Origin: Zobellella taiwanensis
GTDB lineage: Bacteria; Pseudomonadota; Gammaproteobacteria; Enterobacterales; Aeromonadaceae
Reading direction: 5' to 3'
Assembly (NCBI RefSeq): GCF_003012795.1
Contig: NZ_PXYH01000021.1
Span: 1-64,000 of the forward strand
Length of the DNA: 64,000 nucleotides
Shown here: positions 1 to 9,070 of the stretch, piece by piece
Position numbering within the stretch: position 1 is the first letter of the stretch
Layout of the letters: every line of letters begins with the position of its first letter
Made by a program: the position numbers and the translations under genes
The notes under the pieces: generated by a model
The model's database searches: none
What the model was told of the DNA's origin: nothing
Seen by the model: only the letters and a program-made list of their open reading frames with translations

Positions 1-19
1 TATCGGGTCAGGGCTGCGT

Positions 20-47
20 ATTCTACGCAATCCTTGGTGTTCGTCAA
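20..47 (-). promoter_or_regulatory. leftward sigma-70 promoter, rrn P2-like
   Basis: On the minus strand a -35 hexamer TTGACG (42-47) and a -10 hexamer TAGAAT (20-25) are separated by exactly 16 bp, and the -10 is followed by ACGCAGCCC. Spacing of 16 bp and a GC-rich discriminator are typical of growth-rate-controlled rRNA/tRNA promoters. It points out of the left edge, so the gene served is not visible; an rRNA or tRNA operon is inferred. Confidence 0.6.
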
Positions 48-112
48 GCGGTTAAACCGAAGTTTTTACTGCTTGTTGACGTTGGCGTGTTGTGCCGTGT
101 CAGTGAGGGCGC

Positions 113-140
113 ATTATAGGGAGCCGCGGTTTTTGCGCAA
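113..140 (-). promoter_or_regulatory. leftward sigma-70 promoter, rrn P1-like
   Basis: Minus-strand -35 TTGCGC (135-140), 16-bp spacer, perfect -10 TATAAT (113-118), followed by GCGCCCTC. The TATAATGCGCC arrangement is the one found at enterobacterial rrn P1 promoters. A/T tracts lie upstream (about 145-180) where UP elements would sit. With the promoter at 20-47 it forms a tandem pair about 93 bp apart, the usual P1/P2 architecture of an rRNA operon that would begin to the left of this window. Confidence 0.6.
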
Positions 141-336
141 GGGCTTTTTTGAGCCAAAATGTTCGCTTGGCCGTTTTTTAACCCAAACGTCATTTATGAG
201 TCTATACCTGCTGTTGTGCCAAGGGGGATAACACTTCGGCCACCAAGACAAGATGCTTTGGCGGATGCAGCCCAAACGGGCTTGCGGTAAGATAGCGCCC
301 CTTTTTTATACCTCCCCCTTCAGCTTGGAGATTTGA
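141..336. other. intergenic region upstream of rapA
   Basis: About 200 bp between the leftward promoters and rapA. It has T/A-rich tracts and must carry the rapA promoter, but no convincing -35/-10 pair was found; the best -10-like word is TAAGAT at 288-293 without a matching -35. No gene is supported here. Confidence 0.4.
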
Positions 337-3210
337 ATGCCTTTTTCCCTCGGCCAGCGTTGGATAAGCGATACCGAAACCGATCTGGGACTGGGAACCA
401 TAGTCGCCATCGATGTGCGCATGGTAACCATGCTGTTTCCCGCCTGCGGTGAAAACCGCATGTATGCCAAGGACGATGCTCCCGTTACCCGAGTCATGTT
501 CAATCCCGGCGATGTTATCAGCAGTCATGAGGACTGGGAGCTGGAAGTCGCGGACGTGACCGAGCAGGACGGACTGCTGACCTATCACGGTATTCGAGTG
601 GATACTAAGGAGCCGGCTAGCCTGAAGGAAACCTTTCTCAACCACTTTATCAAGCTGAACAAACCCCAAGAGCGGCTTTTTGCCGGCCAGATCGACAAAA
701 TAGGCCGCTTTAACCTGCGCTTCCAGGCCCTGACCCATCAGTTCAATCAGCGCCGCTCGCCTTTGCGTGGCCTGGCCAGTGGCCGGGTCAGTCTGATCCC
801 GCACCAGTTGCATATCGCCCGGGAAGTAGGCAGCCGCTATGCCCCCAGAGTATTGCTGGCCGATGAGGTGGGGTTGGGCAAGACCATTGAAGCCGGCATG
901 ATCATCCAGCAGCAATGGCTTTCGGGCAGAGCCTCACGCATTCTTATCCTGGTGCCCGATGCGCTGATCCACCAGTGGCTGGTAGAAATGCTGCGCCGCT
1001 TCAACCTGCACTTTGCCCTGTTCGACGAGGAACGTTGCGTCGAGGCCTTTGCCGATGCCGCCAATCCCTTCGATACCGAACAGCTCATTATCTGCAGCCT
1101 TGATTTTATTACCAAAAAACGCAAGCGTTTCGAGCAACTGCTGGACAGCCAATGGGATCTTCTGGTAGTCGATGAAGCTCACCACCTGGTGTGGGATCCG
1201 GAGCAACCCAGCCGAGCCTATGATGTGGTGGAAGCCCTGGCAGGACAAACCCCGGGCGTGCTGTTGCTGACCGCCACCCCGGATCAGCAAGGACATGAAA
1301 GTCATTTCGCCCGCCTGCGCCTGCTCGATCCAGAACGTTTTTACGACTATGACGCCTTTCTGGCAGAAGAAGAAAGCTATCAACCGCTGGCTCAGGCGGC
1401 CCAGGCCCTGCTGGGAGAAGCCGAGCTCGACGCCAATGCCATGTCCCGACTGGCACCCTTTCTAGATACTCAGGAAAATACCGACTTCTCCGACCCGGAG
1501 CAACGCCATGCCCTGTTGGCCCGTCTGCTGGATCGTCATGGTACCGGCCGCCTGTTGTTCCGCAATACCCGCCAGGCCATCAAGGGGTTTCCATCACGCC
1601 AGTTGCACCTGCATCCCCTGCCCCTGCCCAATCAGTACAAAACCGCCATCCGGGTTGCCGGCCTGATGGGCAGCCAGCAGGATACCGCCACCCAAGCATT
1701 GCAGGCGCTTTATCCGGAAGATATCTATCGTCAGTTCGAGGGGGGCGACAACGCCTGGACCCAGTTCGACAGCCGGGTCGACTGGCTGTTGGAGTTCGCC
1801 CGCGGCAAGCGTAACGACAAGATACTGATCATCACCGCCCGGGCCGGCGTCGCGCTGGCACTGGAAGAAGTGCTGCGCATCCGCGAGGGTATCCGGGGTA
1901 CCGTATTTCACGAAGGCATGACCTTGTTGGAACGGGACAAGGCCGCCGCCTATTTCGCCCAGATGGAAGGCGGAGCCCAGGTGATGATTTGTTCCGAAAT
2001 CGGCTCGGAGGGACGCAACTTCCAGTTTGCCCACCAGTTGGTGCTGTTCGATCTGCCGCTCAACCCTGATCTGCTGGAGCAGCGTATCGGCCGCCTGGAT
2101 CGGATTGGCCAACAGCATGATATCGATATCCACGTGCCCTACCTGGAAGGCACCGCCCAGCAAGCCCTGGCCCTCTGGTACCACCAGGGCATGAATGCGT
2201 TCGGCAAGCCAAACGCCATTGGCCAGCCGGTCTACCAGCAATTGTCCGCTCGCCTGCTGGAACTGCTGGCCGGCCATGGCCAGGATCAGGACTTGCTCGA
2301 TCAACTGATAGCGGATACCCAGGCCCTGACCCGGGAGCTGAATCAGCAAATGGAACTCGGCCGGGATCGTCTGCTCGAACTCAACTCCAGCGGCCTGCTG
2401 TACCATCGCAATCTGGCCACCGAGCTGGCCGAAGCCGACCAGGATCCCACCCTGGCCATCTTCGCCATCAAGCTGTTCGACGAAGTGGGCATCCATCAGG
2501 ACGACAGAGGAGAAAACGCCATCGTGCTGCGCCCCACCGAACAGATGCTGGTTCCCAGTTTCCCGGCCCTGCCGGAAGACGGCGCCAGCATCACCTTTGA
2601 CCGGGACACCGCGCTCGGCCGGGACGACCTGCAGTTCCTGAGCTGGGATCATCCGATGATCCGCGGCGGCATCGACCTGGTCCTGGGATCGGAGATAGGC
2701 ACGACCGCCGTTGCCATCCTCAAAAACAAGGCGCTGCCGGTAGGTACCCAGTTCGTTGAACTGATTTTTGTCGCCGAGTCGGCCCACCACGCCCAGCTCT
2801 ATCGTTTCCTGCCACCCGCGCCGATCCGCCTGCTGCTCGATAAAAACGGCAACGACCTGGCGGACAAGGTAAGTTTTGATTCCTTCGACAAACAATTGAG
2901 TTCGGTCAACCGCCACCTGGCCAGCAAGCTGGTCAATGCATCCCAGTCGGTCATCCACCGTTTGCTGCAGGCTGCGCAGCCGACGGCGGAAAACCGGATG
3001 CAGCAATTGGTGGAGCAGGCCCGCAGCCGGATGCACGCTTCCCTCGGTCAGGAGCTGGAGCGCTTGCAGGAACTGGCCCGGATCAACCCCAACGTCCGCC
3101 AGAGTGAAATCGAGCACCTACAGGAGCTGAAAGCGGAGCTGGACAGCCTGCTCAGCCATACTCGCTTAAAACTGGATGCAATCCGGTTTATTGTGGTCAG
3201 CCATCAATAA
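337..3210 (+). CDS. rapA: RNA polymerase-associated SWI2/SNF2 ATPase RapA
   Basis: Encodes 957 residues, close to the 968 of E. coli RapA (HepA), which it follows from the first residues (MPFSLGQRWISDTE). RapA binds RNA polymerase and uses ATP to recycle it after termination. The N-terminal Tudor-like region is followed by a Swi2/Snf2 ATPase with Walker A GLGKT (residues 179-183) and DEAH box (279-282), a helicase C domain containing the QRIGRLDRIGQ motif, and a long C-terminal region. A GGAG ribosome-binding site at 327-330 supports the ATG at 337. It heads a co-directional group with rluA, a DUF3530 gene and a dehydrogenase. Confidence 0.97.
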   Translation: MPFSLGQRWISDTETDLGLGTIVAIDVRMVTMLFPACGENRMYAKDDAPVTRVMFNPGDVISSHEDWELEVADVTEQDGLLTYHGIRVDTKEPASLKETFLNHFIKLNKPQERLFAGQIDKIGRFNLRFQALTHQFNQRRSPLRGLASGRVSLIPHQLHIAREVGSRYAPRVLLADEVGLGKTIEAGMIIQQQWLSGRASRILILVPDALIHQWLVEMLRRFNLHFALFDEERCVEAFADAANPFDTEQLIICSLDFITKKRKRFEQLLDSQWDLLVVDEAHHLVWDPEQPSRAYDVVEALAGQTPGVLLLTATPDQQGHESHFARLRLLDPERFYDYDAFLAEEESYQPLAQAAQALLGEAELDANAMSRLAPFLDTQENTDFSDPEQRHALLARLLDRHGTGRLLFRNTRQAIKGFPSRQLHLHPLPLPNQYKTAIRVAGLMGSQQDTATQALQALYPEDIYRQFEGGDNAWTQFDSRVDWLLEFARGKRNDKILIITARAGVALALEEVLRIREGIRGTVFHEGMTLLERDKAAAYFAQMEGGAQVMICSEIGSEGRNFQFAHQLVLFDLPLNPDLLEQRIGRLDRIGQQHDIDIHVPYLEGTAQQALALWYHQGMNAFGKPNAIGQPVYQQLSARLLELLAGHGQDQDLLDQLIADTQALTRELNQQMELGRDRLLELNSSGLLYHRNLATELAEADQDPTLAIFAIKLFDEVGIHQDDRGENAIVLRPTEQMLVPSFPALPEDGASITFDRDTALGRDDLQFLSWDHPMIRGGIDLVLGSEIGTTAVAILKNKALPVGTQFVELIFVAESAHHAQLYRFLPPAPIRLLLDKNGNDLADKVSFDSFDKQLSSVNRHLASKLVNASQSVIHRLLQAAQPTAENRMQQLVEQARSRMHASLGQELERLQELARINPNVRQSEIEHLQELKAELDSLLSHTRLKLDAIRFIVVSHQ

Positions 3211-3227
3211 GGAAAAAGAACCGAGCC

Positions 3228-3899
3228 ATGGTGTTGCTGCGTTACGATCCGCCGACGGATCCCCAGTTTGAAGTGCTGTATCAAGACAACAGCCTGATCG
3301 TACTGAACAAGCCCAGCGGTCTGCTCAGCGTCCCCGGGCGGGAAGCTGTTCACCGGGACAGCCTGTCCTACCGGGTGGCCCGGGTTTACCCGGATGTACA
3401 GGTGGTGCACCGGCTCGATATGGCCACCTCGGGGGTCATCGTCATGGCCCTGCATCCCAAGGCACACCGGGAACTCAGCCGGCAATTCCGTGAGCGGGAA
3501 ACCGAAAAGCGCTATTACGCCTGGGTTTACGGCAGCCCCGCAGCCGACGCCGGCAGCGTGGATTTACCCCTGTGCTGTGACTGGCCCAACCGGCCCCGGC
3601 ACATGGTCAGCCTGGAGCACGGCAAGCCGGCCCTCACCCACTGGCGCTGCCTGCGCCGGGAGCCGGGCCGCAGCCTGCTCGAACTCACCCCGATCACCGG
3701 CCGCTCCCACCAATTGCGGGTGCACATGCTGAGCCTGGGCCATCCCATACTGGGCGATAACCTTTATGCCAGTGGCGAGGCCCTGACCATGGCGCCGCAG
3801 TTGCAGTTGCACGCGGCCCATCTGGCCTTTCGCCATCCCAGGTACCGACACTGGCTGGAGTTTACCGCTCCGGCCCCTTTCGACATGGCGCACGGATGA
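3228..3899 (+). CDS. rluA: dual-specificity tRNA/23S rRNA pseudouridine synthase RluA
   Basis: The 223-residue protein carries the RluA-family catalytic loop HRLDMATSG, with HRLD at residues 61-64; Asp64 matches the catalytic Asp64 of E. coli RluA. The family enzyme makes pseudouridine 746 in 23S rRNA and pseudouridine 32 in several tRNAs. The later GRSHQLRVHM segment is also characteristic. The gene starts 17 bp after rapA, as in enterobacteria, and its TGA overlaps the ATG of the next gene by 4 bp, so translation is probably coupled. Confidence 0.96.
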   Translation: MVLLRYDPPTDPQFEVLYQDNSLIVLNKPSGLLSVPGREAVHRDSLSYRVARVYPDVQVVHRLDMATSGVIVMALHPKAHRELSRQFRERETEKRYYAWVYGSPAADAGSVDLPLCCDWPNRPRHMVSLEHGKPALTHWRCLRREPGRSLLELTPITGRSHQLRVHMLSLGHPILGDNLYASGEALTMAPQLQLHAAHLAFRHPRYRHWLEFTAPAPFDMAHG

Positions 3900-4687
3900 A
3901 GCCCCTCTGCCGACTGCTGCTGGCCCTGGCCCTGTTGCTGAGCTCGCCAGCCTGGGCCCGGCTCGACTGGTCTGCCCTTGAGCAATACCGGGCCCAGCAA
4001 AGGTTGCTGTATTTCGAGGCCGCCAGCCCTGCCCTGGCCGGGACCCTGTTGGTATGGCCCGAACAGGATCGGCAGCACGACTGGCTGGCCATGGCCCAGT
4101 ACTGGCAGCAACGGGGCTGGGATTTCATTCTGTTGCTGCCGGAGCCCGCCCAGCATAGCCTGGATCCGGCTACCGAACAGGCCACGCCGGCACAGCAGGC
4201 CTGGCTTGACCGGCTCGGCGAACGCCTGGGCCAGGTCCTGGCCGACACAGAGTCAGCTCCCCCCCTGTTGGTGCTGACCCAGGGCAGCGCCACCCCCTGG
4301 TACCAGCAACTGGTCGAGGCCGGCCGCCTGCCGCCGCCGGATGCCCTGGTCGTGCTCGACGCCAGCCCTGCCGGATACGCCCGCCAGCAGATGCTGGCCA
4401 TGAGCCTGGCCCGCTCGGACTACCCGGTGCTCGACATCTACAGCCATCCTCACGACCCGGCCAGCCGGCTCAACCGGCTAAGGCGCCAGTATCAGGCGAC
4501 GCAAAGGGAAAAAAACGACTATGGCCAGCAACACCTGCAGGGCCATGCCCTGCTCGAACGACACATCACCGCCTGGCTGGTGAGGCTGGGCTGGCTGGCA
4601 CCGCCTCCCGGCGCCCCCGACTATTTGAAAGGAAGAATCCATGAAACTGGTATTTCTCGATCGACAGACACTGGCGCCGGAGATTGA
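3896..4687 (+). CDS. DUF3530 family secreted alpha/beta-hydrolase-like protein
   Basis: The 263-residue protein has a clear signal peptide (about residues 1-22, MKPLCRLLLALALLLSSPAWA). The mature part resembles DUF3530 proteins, which are predicted to adopt an alpha/beta-hydrolase-like fold; segments such as PPLLVLTQGS and PDALVVLDASPAG are compatible with the core strands. No complete GxSxG nucleophile elbow was seen (LTQGSA is the closest), so catalysis is uncertain. It starts inside the rluA stop codon and its last 47 bp overlap the next gene in another frame. The family is usually uncharacterised; function unknown. Confidence 0.75.
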   Translation: MKPLCRLLLALALLLSSPAWARLDWSALEQYRAQQRLLYFEAASPALAGTLLVWPEQDRQHDWLAMAQYWQQRGWDFILLLPEPAQHSLDPATEQATPAQQAWLDRLGERLGQVLADTESAPPLLVLTQGSATPWYQQLVEAGRLPPPDALVVLDASPAGYARQQMLAMSLARSDYPVLDIYSHPHDPASRLNRLRRQYQATQREKNDYGQQHLQGHALLERHITAWLVRLGWLAPPPGAPDYLKGRIHETGISRSTDTGAGD

Positions 4688-5591
4688 GCTGCGCGCTCCG
4701 GGTTTTGAGCACAGCTGGCAAAGCCATGCCACCACCCGGGAAACACAAGTAGTGGAGCGGCTGCAGGACGCGGATATCGCTATTGTCAACAAGGTGCCAA
4801 TACGGCAGGCCCATCTGGATTGCCTGCCTCACCTCAAGCTGATCGCCATTGCCGCTACCGGCAGCGACAACGTGGATCTGGACGCCTGCCGCCGTGCCGG
4901 GGTGGCGGTGTGCAATATCCGCGACTATTCCCGGAACTCGGTCCCAGAACATGCTCTGGCGCTGATCATGGCCCTGAACCGCAACCTGACGGCCTACCAT
5001 GCATCGGTGGCCGCCGGACGCTGGCAGCAATCGGGGCAATTCTGCTACTTCGACTACCCGGTTCGGGATCTGGCCGGGCAAACCCTGGGGCTTATTGGCT
5101 ACGGCACCATAGCCCGGGATCTGGCCCGGCTGGCAACGGCACTCGGCATGAGGGTAATGGTGGCGGCACGCAAGGGCCAGCCGGCCGACAACGAGCGTCT
5201 GCCTTTCGAGCAGGTCATTGCACAGGCCGACGTCCTCAGCCTGCACTGCCCGCTCAACGAACAAACGCGCCATTTGATTGGGGCCACCGAGCTGGCGAGC
5301 ATGAAACAGGATGCCCTGCTGATCAACGTCGGCCGGGGCGGCCTGGTGGATGAGGCGGCGCTGCTGGACGCCCTGCGCGAGGGGCGCATTGGCGGGGCCG
5401 GTTTCGACGTGGTGAGCACGGAGCCGCCGGCACCGGACAACCCCCTGATGCAGGCCCTGAGCCTGCCCAACTTCATTCTCACCCCCCATGTTGCCTGGGC
5501 CAGCCGATCGGCCATGCAGCGCCTGGCGGATCAACTGATCGACAATATCGAAGCCTTTGCCGCCGGAGCGGCGCAAAACCGGCTGGTGTAA
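4641..5591 (+). CDS. D-2-hydroxyacid dehydrogenase (hydroxypyruvate/glyoxylate reductase type)
   Basis: A 316-residue NAD(P)H-dependent enzyme of the D-isomer 2-hydroxyacid dehydrogenase family. The Rossmann motif GLIGYGTIA is followed by the catalytic Arg232 (NVGRGGL), Glu261 (STEPP) and His283 (LTPHVAW). Such enzymes reduce 2-keto acids such as hydroxypyruvate or glyoxylate; exact substrate cannot be read from the sequence. The start at 4641 has a good GAAAGGA ribosome-binding site, although it lies 47 bp inside the DUF3530 gene. It ends against the convergent djlA. Confidence 0.9.
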   Translation: MKLVFLDRQTLAPEIELRAPGFEHSWQSHATTRETQVVERLQDADIAIVNKVPIRQAHLDCLPHLKLIAIAATGSDNVDLDACRRAGVAVCNIRDYSRNSVPEHALALIMALNRNLTAYHASVAAGRWQQSGQFCYFDYPVRDLAGQTLGLIGYGTIARDLARLATALGMRVMVAARKGQPADNERLPFEQVIAQADVLSLHCPLNEQTRHLIGATELASMKQDALLINVGRGGLVDEAALLDALREGRIGGAGFDVVSTEPPAPDNPLMQALSLPNFILTPHVAWASRSAMQRLADQLIDNIEAFAAGAAQNRLV

Positions 5592-5596
5592 AATTC

Positions 5597-5640
5597 GGGG
5601 ACTGGGGATTAGGGAAATCGAATCCTGATCCCCAGTCCCT
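5597..5640. repeat. inverted repeat of the GGGGACT family between convergent genes
   Basis: GGGACTGGGGAT (5598-5609) is exactly complementary to ATCCCCAGTCCC (5628-5639), giving a 12-bp stem with an 18-nt loop. It sits in the 61-bp gap between the dehydrogenase and djlA, which converge, so it could act as a bidirectional terminator although no T-tract follows. The arm is the same 7-bp word (GGGGACT) tandemly repeated nine times at 51648-51710, so this is more likely a dispersed repeat element. Confidence 0.75.
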
Positions 5641-5652
5641 ATTCCCGGATTT

Positions 5653-6453
5653 TCAGCGGATATTACGGGCGGCCTTGATGGTTTCCCAGGCCTGCTGGAT
5701 TTCCTGGGCCTTTTCCTTGGCCATGTCCATCATCTCTTGCGGCAACCCCTGGGCCACCAGCTTGTCGGGGTGGTGCTTGGACATCTGCCGCCGGTAAGCA
5801 CGCTTGACGGTGGCGTCATCCGCCTCGGCGGCCACCTCAAGGATCCGGTAGGCATCACGCAACCGATCCGCCGGCGGCTGGCGCGGAGCACCACCGGCCT
5901 GGCCGCCGCCCCGGAACATGTGCAACTGGGCTTCGGCATAGGCCAGCAATTGTTCCAGTTCATGGCCGGAAAAGCCGAGTTCCGCCGCTATGGCATGCAG
6001 CAGGCGCCGTTCGGCCGGGTGCAATTCGCCGTCGGCAAACGCCAGCTGCAACTGGACTTCCATAAAGAACCGCAGCAGGTTGCGGCTGTCGCGCACCTGA
6101 GCCCGAAAACGGCGCAGGGTCTGGGCCAGCGGGAAATCGCTGTCCTTGCCCTCGCGAAAGGCCTGCTGGGCCTGGCTGCGCTGCTCGCCCTGCAATCGCA
6201 TCTGGGTCATCAGGTGCTCGGCCAGGCGGATTTCCTCGCTCGACACCCGGCCGCTCGACTTGGCCAGGTGCCCCATGGTGGCAAAAGTGGCATAGAGAAA
6301 CTCCTGCTGGGCCCCCCGGTTGAATTGCCAGGCGTGGGCCAATTTCTTGTCGAGCAAATGCCCCAGCCACAGTCCCAGCAAGGCCCCGGGCACATTGCCA
6401 ATCAACAGTCCGAACAGAAAACCGATCAGTTTGCCCTTGATCCTGGCCAGCAT
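5653..6453 (-). CDS. djlA: co-chaperone DjlA, membrane-anchored J-domain protein
   Basis: A 266-residue protein with an N-terminal glycine-rich transmembrane segment (about residues 7-30), a TerB-like central helical domain (about 50-170), a short linker rich in G/P/R, and a C-terminal J domain with the HPD triad at residues 228-230. DjlA works with DnaK at the inner membrane in envelope stress responses. Its location next to lptD, transcribed divergently, matches E. coli. Confidence 0.95.
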   Translation of the reverse strand: MLARIKGKLIGFLFGLLIGNVPGALLGLWLGHLLDKKLAHAWQFNRGAQQEFLYATFATMGHLAKSSGRVSSEEIRLAEHLMTQMRLQGEQRSQAQQAFREGKDSDFPLAQTLRRFRAQVRDSRNLLRFFMEVQLQLAFADGELHPAERRLLHAIAAELGFSGHELEQLLAYAEAQLHMFRGGGQAGGAPRQPPADRLRDAYRILEVAAEADDATVKRAYRRQMSKHHPDKLVAQGLPQEMMDMAKEKAQEIQQAWETIKAARNIR

Positions 6454-6697
6454 TTATCGTTCCTCGCGCCTGCCGGCCCAAGGATAAGAACAAAGCCAGG
6501 AGGATTTCCGCAGGCGGGCAGTTGGGGTCATGGAGTGGTTCCCGAATCGACAGTGGATGGTGCGGGCAGGGCCGTAGTGCTGACAGCGAGAATGCATTAT
6601 CATAGCCCGCTACCATAAAGTAATGACACCAAAAGCTCAACCAGCCTGAACCCGGCCCGGGCGGTGTCGCCAACACCAGGAACGCGAGCGTCAACCC
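6454..6697. promoter_or_regulatory. divergent djlA/lptD promoter region
   Basis: This 244-bp gap separates djlA and lptD starts and must hold both promoters. A minus-strand -10-like word and the plus-strand word CATTATCATAG near 6594-6605 are visible, but no confident -35/-10 pair could be fixed. In E. coli lptD is under sigma-E control; no clear sigma-E site was identified by eye. Confidence 0.4.
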
Positions 6698-9046
6698 ATG
6701 AAAATACGGATTATCGGCCTCCCCCTGCTGCTGCTCCCCGGCCTGGCCCAGGCCCAGGAGGAAGCTTTTCCCCCGGAGACGGATTCGCCCCTGTCCTTCA
6801 GCCGCTGTTTCAGCCATGTGCCGCTGCGGGTGGAATCTACCGGCAGTGATTTCAATGCCCCCATCAGGGTTAGTGCCGACACTCTGGAGGCCACTCGCGA
6901 CGGCAAGATACTCTACCGAGGGAAGGTACAGGTCGAGCAGCAGCAGCGGCGCTTCAACGCCGACTATCTGGAGCTGGAGCAGGCAAGCCGGGATGTGCTG
7001 GCCGAGGGTGGCATCCGCTTCAGCGACGGCACCATCACCGTCGACAGCGACCGCCGCCTGAGCGGCAACCTCAACAGCCGCGACACCGAACTCGAGCAGG
7101 CCAACTACCAGTTGCATGGCGAGCCGGGACGTGGCCAGGCAGCGCGGGTCAGGCTGACCGACAACACCAACCAGGTCGATCTGAACCAGGCCAGCTATAC
7201 CACCTGTCCGCCCGGTGAGGAAGCCTGGCAGCTCAGGGCCAGTACGGTCAGGGTGGAGCAGGACGAAGTGTTCGGCGAAGCCTGGAATGCCGTGCTCTGG
7301 CTCGGTGACGTCCCGGTGTTCTATTTCCCCTACCTCAAGTTTCCGGTCAAGGACGAACGCCAGAGCGGCTTCCTTTACCCCAGCCTGGACATCAGCGGAG
7401 ACAATGGCACTGATATCCGGCTGCCCTACTACTGGAACCTGGCCCCCAATTATGACGCCACCATCACGCCCCGCTATATGGAAAAGCGCGGCACCATGGC
7501 CCAGCTGGAGTTCCGCTATCTGCCGGTGGCGGGACAAAGCGGCACGCTGTACGGTGAATACCTCGGCAGTGACAACCAGTTGAGTGACACCGAGTACCAG
7601 GATCAAGCCCGCTGGCTGTTCAACTGGCGCCACCATGCCCGTTTCGACAGCGAGGGCCACTGGCGCGGGGATATCGACTACACCAAGGTGGCGGGCTGGG
7701 ATGCAAATTACCTGGATGATTTTTCTCCGCCGGTCGGGGTACTGGTGGACGACCAGCTGATGCAGTCCTTCCGGGGTGGTTACCATGATCGCCACTGGCA
7801 GCTGACCGCCGAAATGCGCGATTATCAAATCCTCAAACCCGATGCCCTGAGCCCCTTCCGGCTGACTCCCAGCCTGAGCCTGACCAGCTACCGCGGCCTG
7901 GGCGAGATGGACCTGGCCGTCGATGCGGAGCTGACCCAGTTCAGCAACGACAGCCGCCAGGTCTACGAGGCCAACCGTTTCCATATTGAGCCCAGGCTAA
8001 TCTACTCGGTTATCGATCGCCCCGGTGCCCAACTGACCGCCGACGCGGGAGCCTACTACACCCACTACGAGCAGGATATCCCCGCCGAACTGGCTTCCTA
8101 CTACCGTAACGAGTGGGGATTCAGTCCGGAGCAGCTCGACAGCAGCGCGGATCGCCTGCTGCCCCGCCTGCGGCTGAACGGCAGCCTGGTGTTCGACCGG
8201 GAGACAAACTGGCTCGACCAGGACTTTACCCAGACCCTGGAACCGCAACTCCAGTACCTCTATGTGCCGTACGAAGAGCAGGATCATATCGGCCTGTACG
8301 ACACCACCGACATGCGCCAGGACTACTACAGCCTGTTCAGCGACCGTCGCTTCGCCGGCCTGGACCGGATCAGCGATGCCAACCAGCTGACCGCCGGCTT
8401 TACCAGCCGCATCTACGATGATGCCGGCACCGAGCGGTTGCGTCTGGCCCTGGCCCAGTCGTTCAACTTCACCGCCCCCCGGGTCCGGCTCTATCCCGGC
8501 GAAGAGCTGGGCGACAGCAAACGTTCCTTCCTCACGTTCGAAGGGGATGCCAACCTCGACGGCAACTGGTTCCTGCATACCGAAGCCCAGCAGGATACCC
8601 GTAACAACCGGCTGGCCGCAGGCAATATCACCCTGGAGTACAACGAACAGGGCAAGCTGGCCCAGCTCGGTTTTCGTCACCTGAACCAGGACTACTTCAG
8701 CGACACTCGCCTGGAAGAGGATCTCAACCAGCTCGGCGGTACCTTTTCCTGGCCGGTGGATCCCCAATGGCGGCTGATTGGCGGCCATTACCGGGATATT
8801 GAACTCAATCGCAATATCGATACTCTGATAGGACTGCGCTACGACTCCTGCTGCTGGGCCGTCAGTCTGGTGTGGGAGCAATGGCAGAAGGAAGACAAGC
8901 TGTTTAATCCCGATAGTGCGACTCAGGAAACCAGCATAGGCCTGCGTTTCGAATTGAAGGGATTCAGCTCGCTGGGCACCGGCAGCGACTTTTCGCCGGG
9001 AACCCAACTGCTGCCCTATTATCGCCCGTTCAATCTCAATAACTGA
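6698..9046 (+). CDS. lptD: LPS-assembly outer membrane protein LptD
   Basis: The 782-residue precursor has a signal peptide (cleavage after AQA, about residue 19), an N-terminal OstA/LptA-like beta-jellyroll (about 50-190) and a C-terminal LptD beta-barrel. LptD with LptE inserts lipopolysaccharide in the outer leaflet of the outer membrane. The cysteines needed for the interdomain disulfides are all present: Cys37, Cys170 and the adjacent pair Cys718-Cys719, matching the four-cysteine pattern of E. coli LptD. surA, whose product helps fold LptD, follows 24 bp downstream. Confidence 0.97.
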   Translation: MKIRIIGLPLLLLPGLAQAQEEAFPPETDSPLSFSRCFSHVPLRVESTGSDFNAPIRVSADTLEATRDGKILYRGKVQVEQQQRRFNADYLELEQASRDVLAEGGIRFSDGTITVDSDRRLSGNLNSRDTELEQANYQLHGEPGRGQAARVRLTDNTNQVDLNQASYTTCPPGEEAWQLRASTVRVEQDEVFGEAWNAVLWLGDVPVFYFPYLKFPVKDERQSGFLYPSLDISGDNGTDIRLPYYWNLAPNYDATITPRYMEKRGTMAQLEFRYLPVAGQSGTLYGEYLGSDNQLSDTEYQDQARWLFNWRHHARFDSEGHWRGDIDYTKVAGWDANYLDDFSPPVGVLVDDQLMQSFRGGYHDRHWQLTAEMRDYQILKPDALSPFRLTPSLSLTSYRGLGEMDLAVDAELTQFSNDSRQVYEANRFHIEPRLIYSVIDRPGAQLTADAGAYYTHYEQDIPAELASYYRNEWGFSPEQLDSSADRLLPRLRLNGSLVFDRETNWLDQDFTQTLEPQLQYLYVPYEEQDHIGLYDTTDMRQDYYSLFSDRRFAGLDRISDANQLTAGFTSRIYDDAGTERLRLALAQSFNFTAPRVRLYPGEELGDSKRSFLTFEGDANLDGNWFLHTEAQQDTRNNRLAAGNITLEYNEQGKLAQLGFRHLNQDYFSDTRLEEDLNQLGGTFSWPVDPQWRLIGGHYRDIELNRNIDTLIGLRYDSCCWAVSLVWEQWQKEDKLFNPDSATQETSIGLRFELKGFSSLGTGSDFSPGTQLLPYYRPFNLNN

Positions 9047-9070
9047 TTTTCACTGAGCACAGGACCTGTC

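Noticed and set aside
34-231. 65-codon plus-strand frame near the left edge
   Set aside because: Covers two strong opposing promoters and has no ribosome-binding site or recognised product.
5960-7984. 674-codon minus-strand frame across djlA and lptD
   Set aside because: Antisense shadow of the well-supported lptD and an extension over the divergent promoter region; low-complexity composition typical of high-GC shadows.
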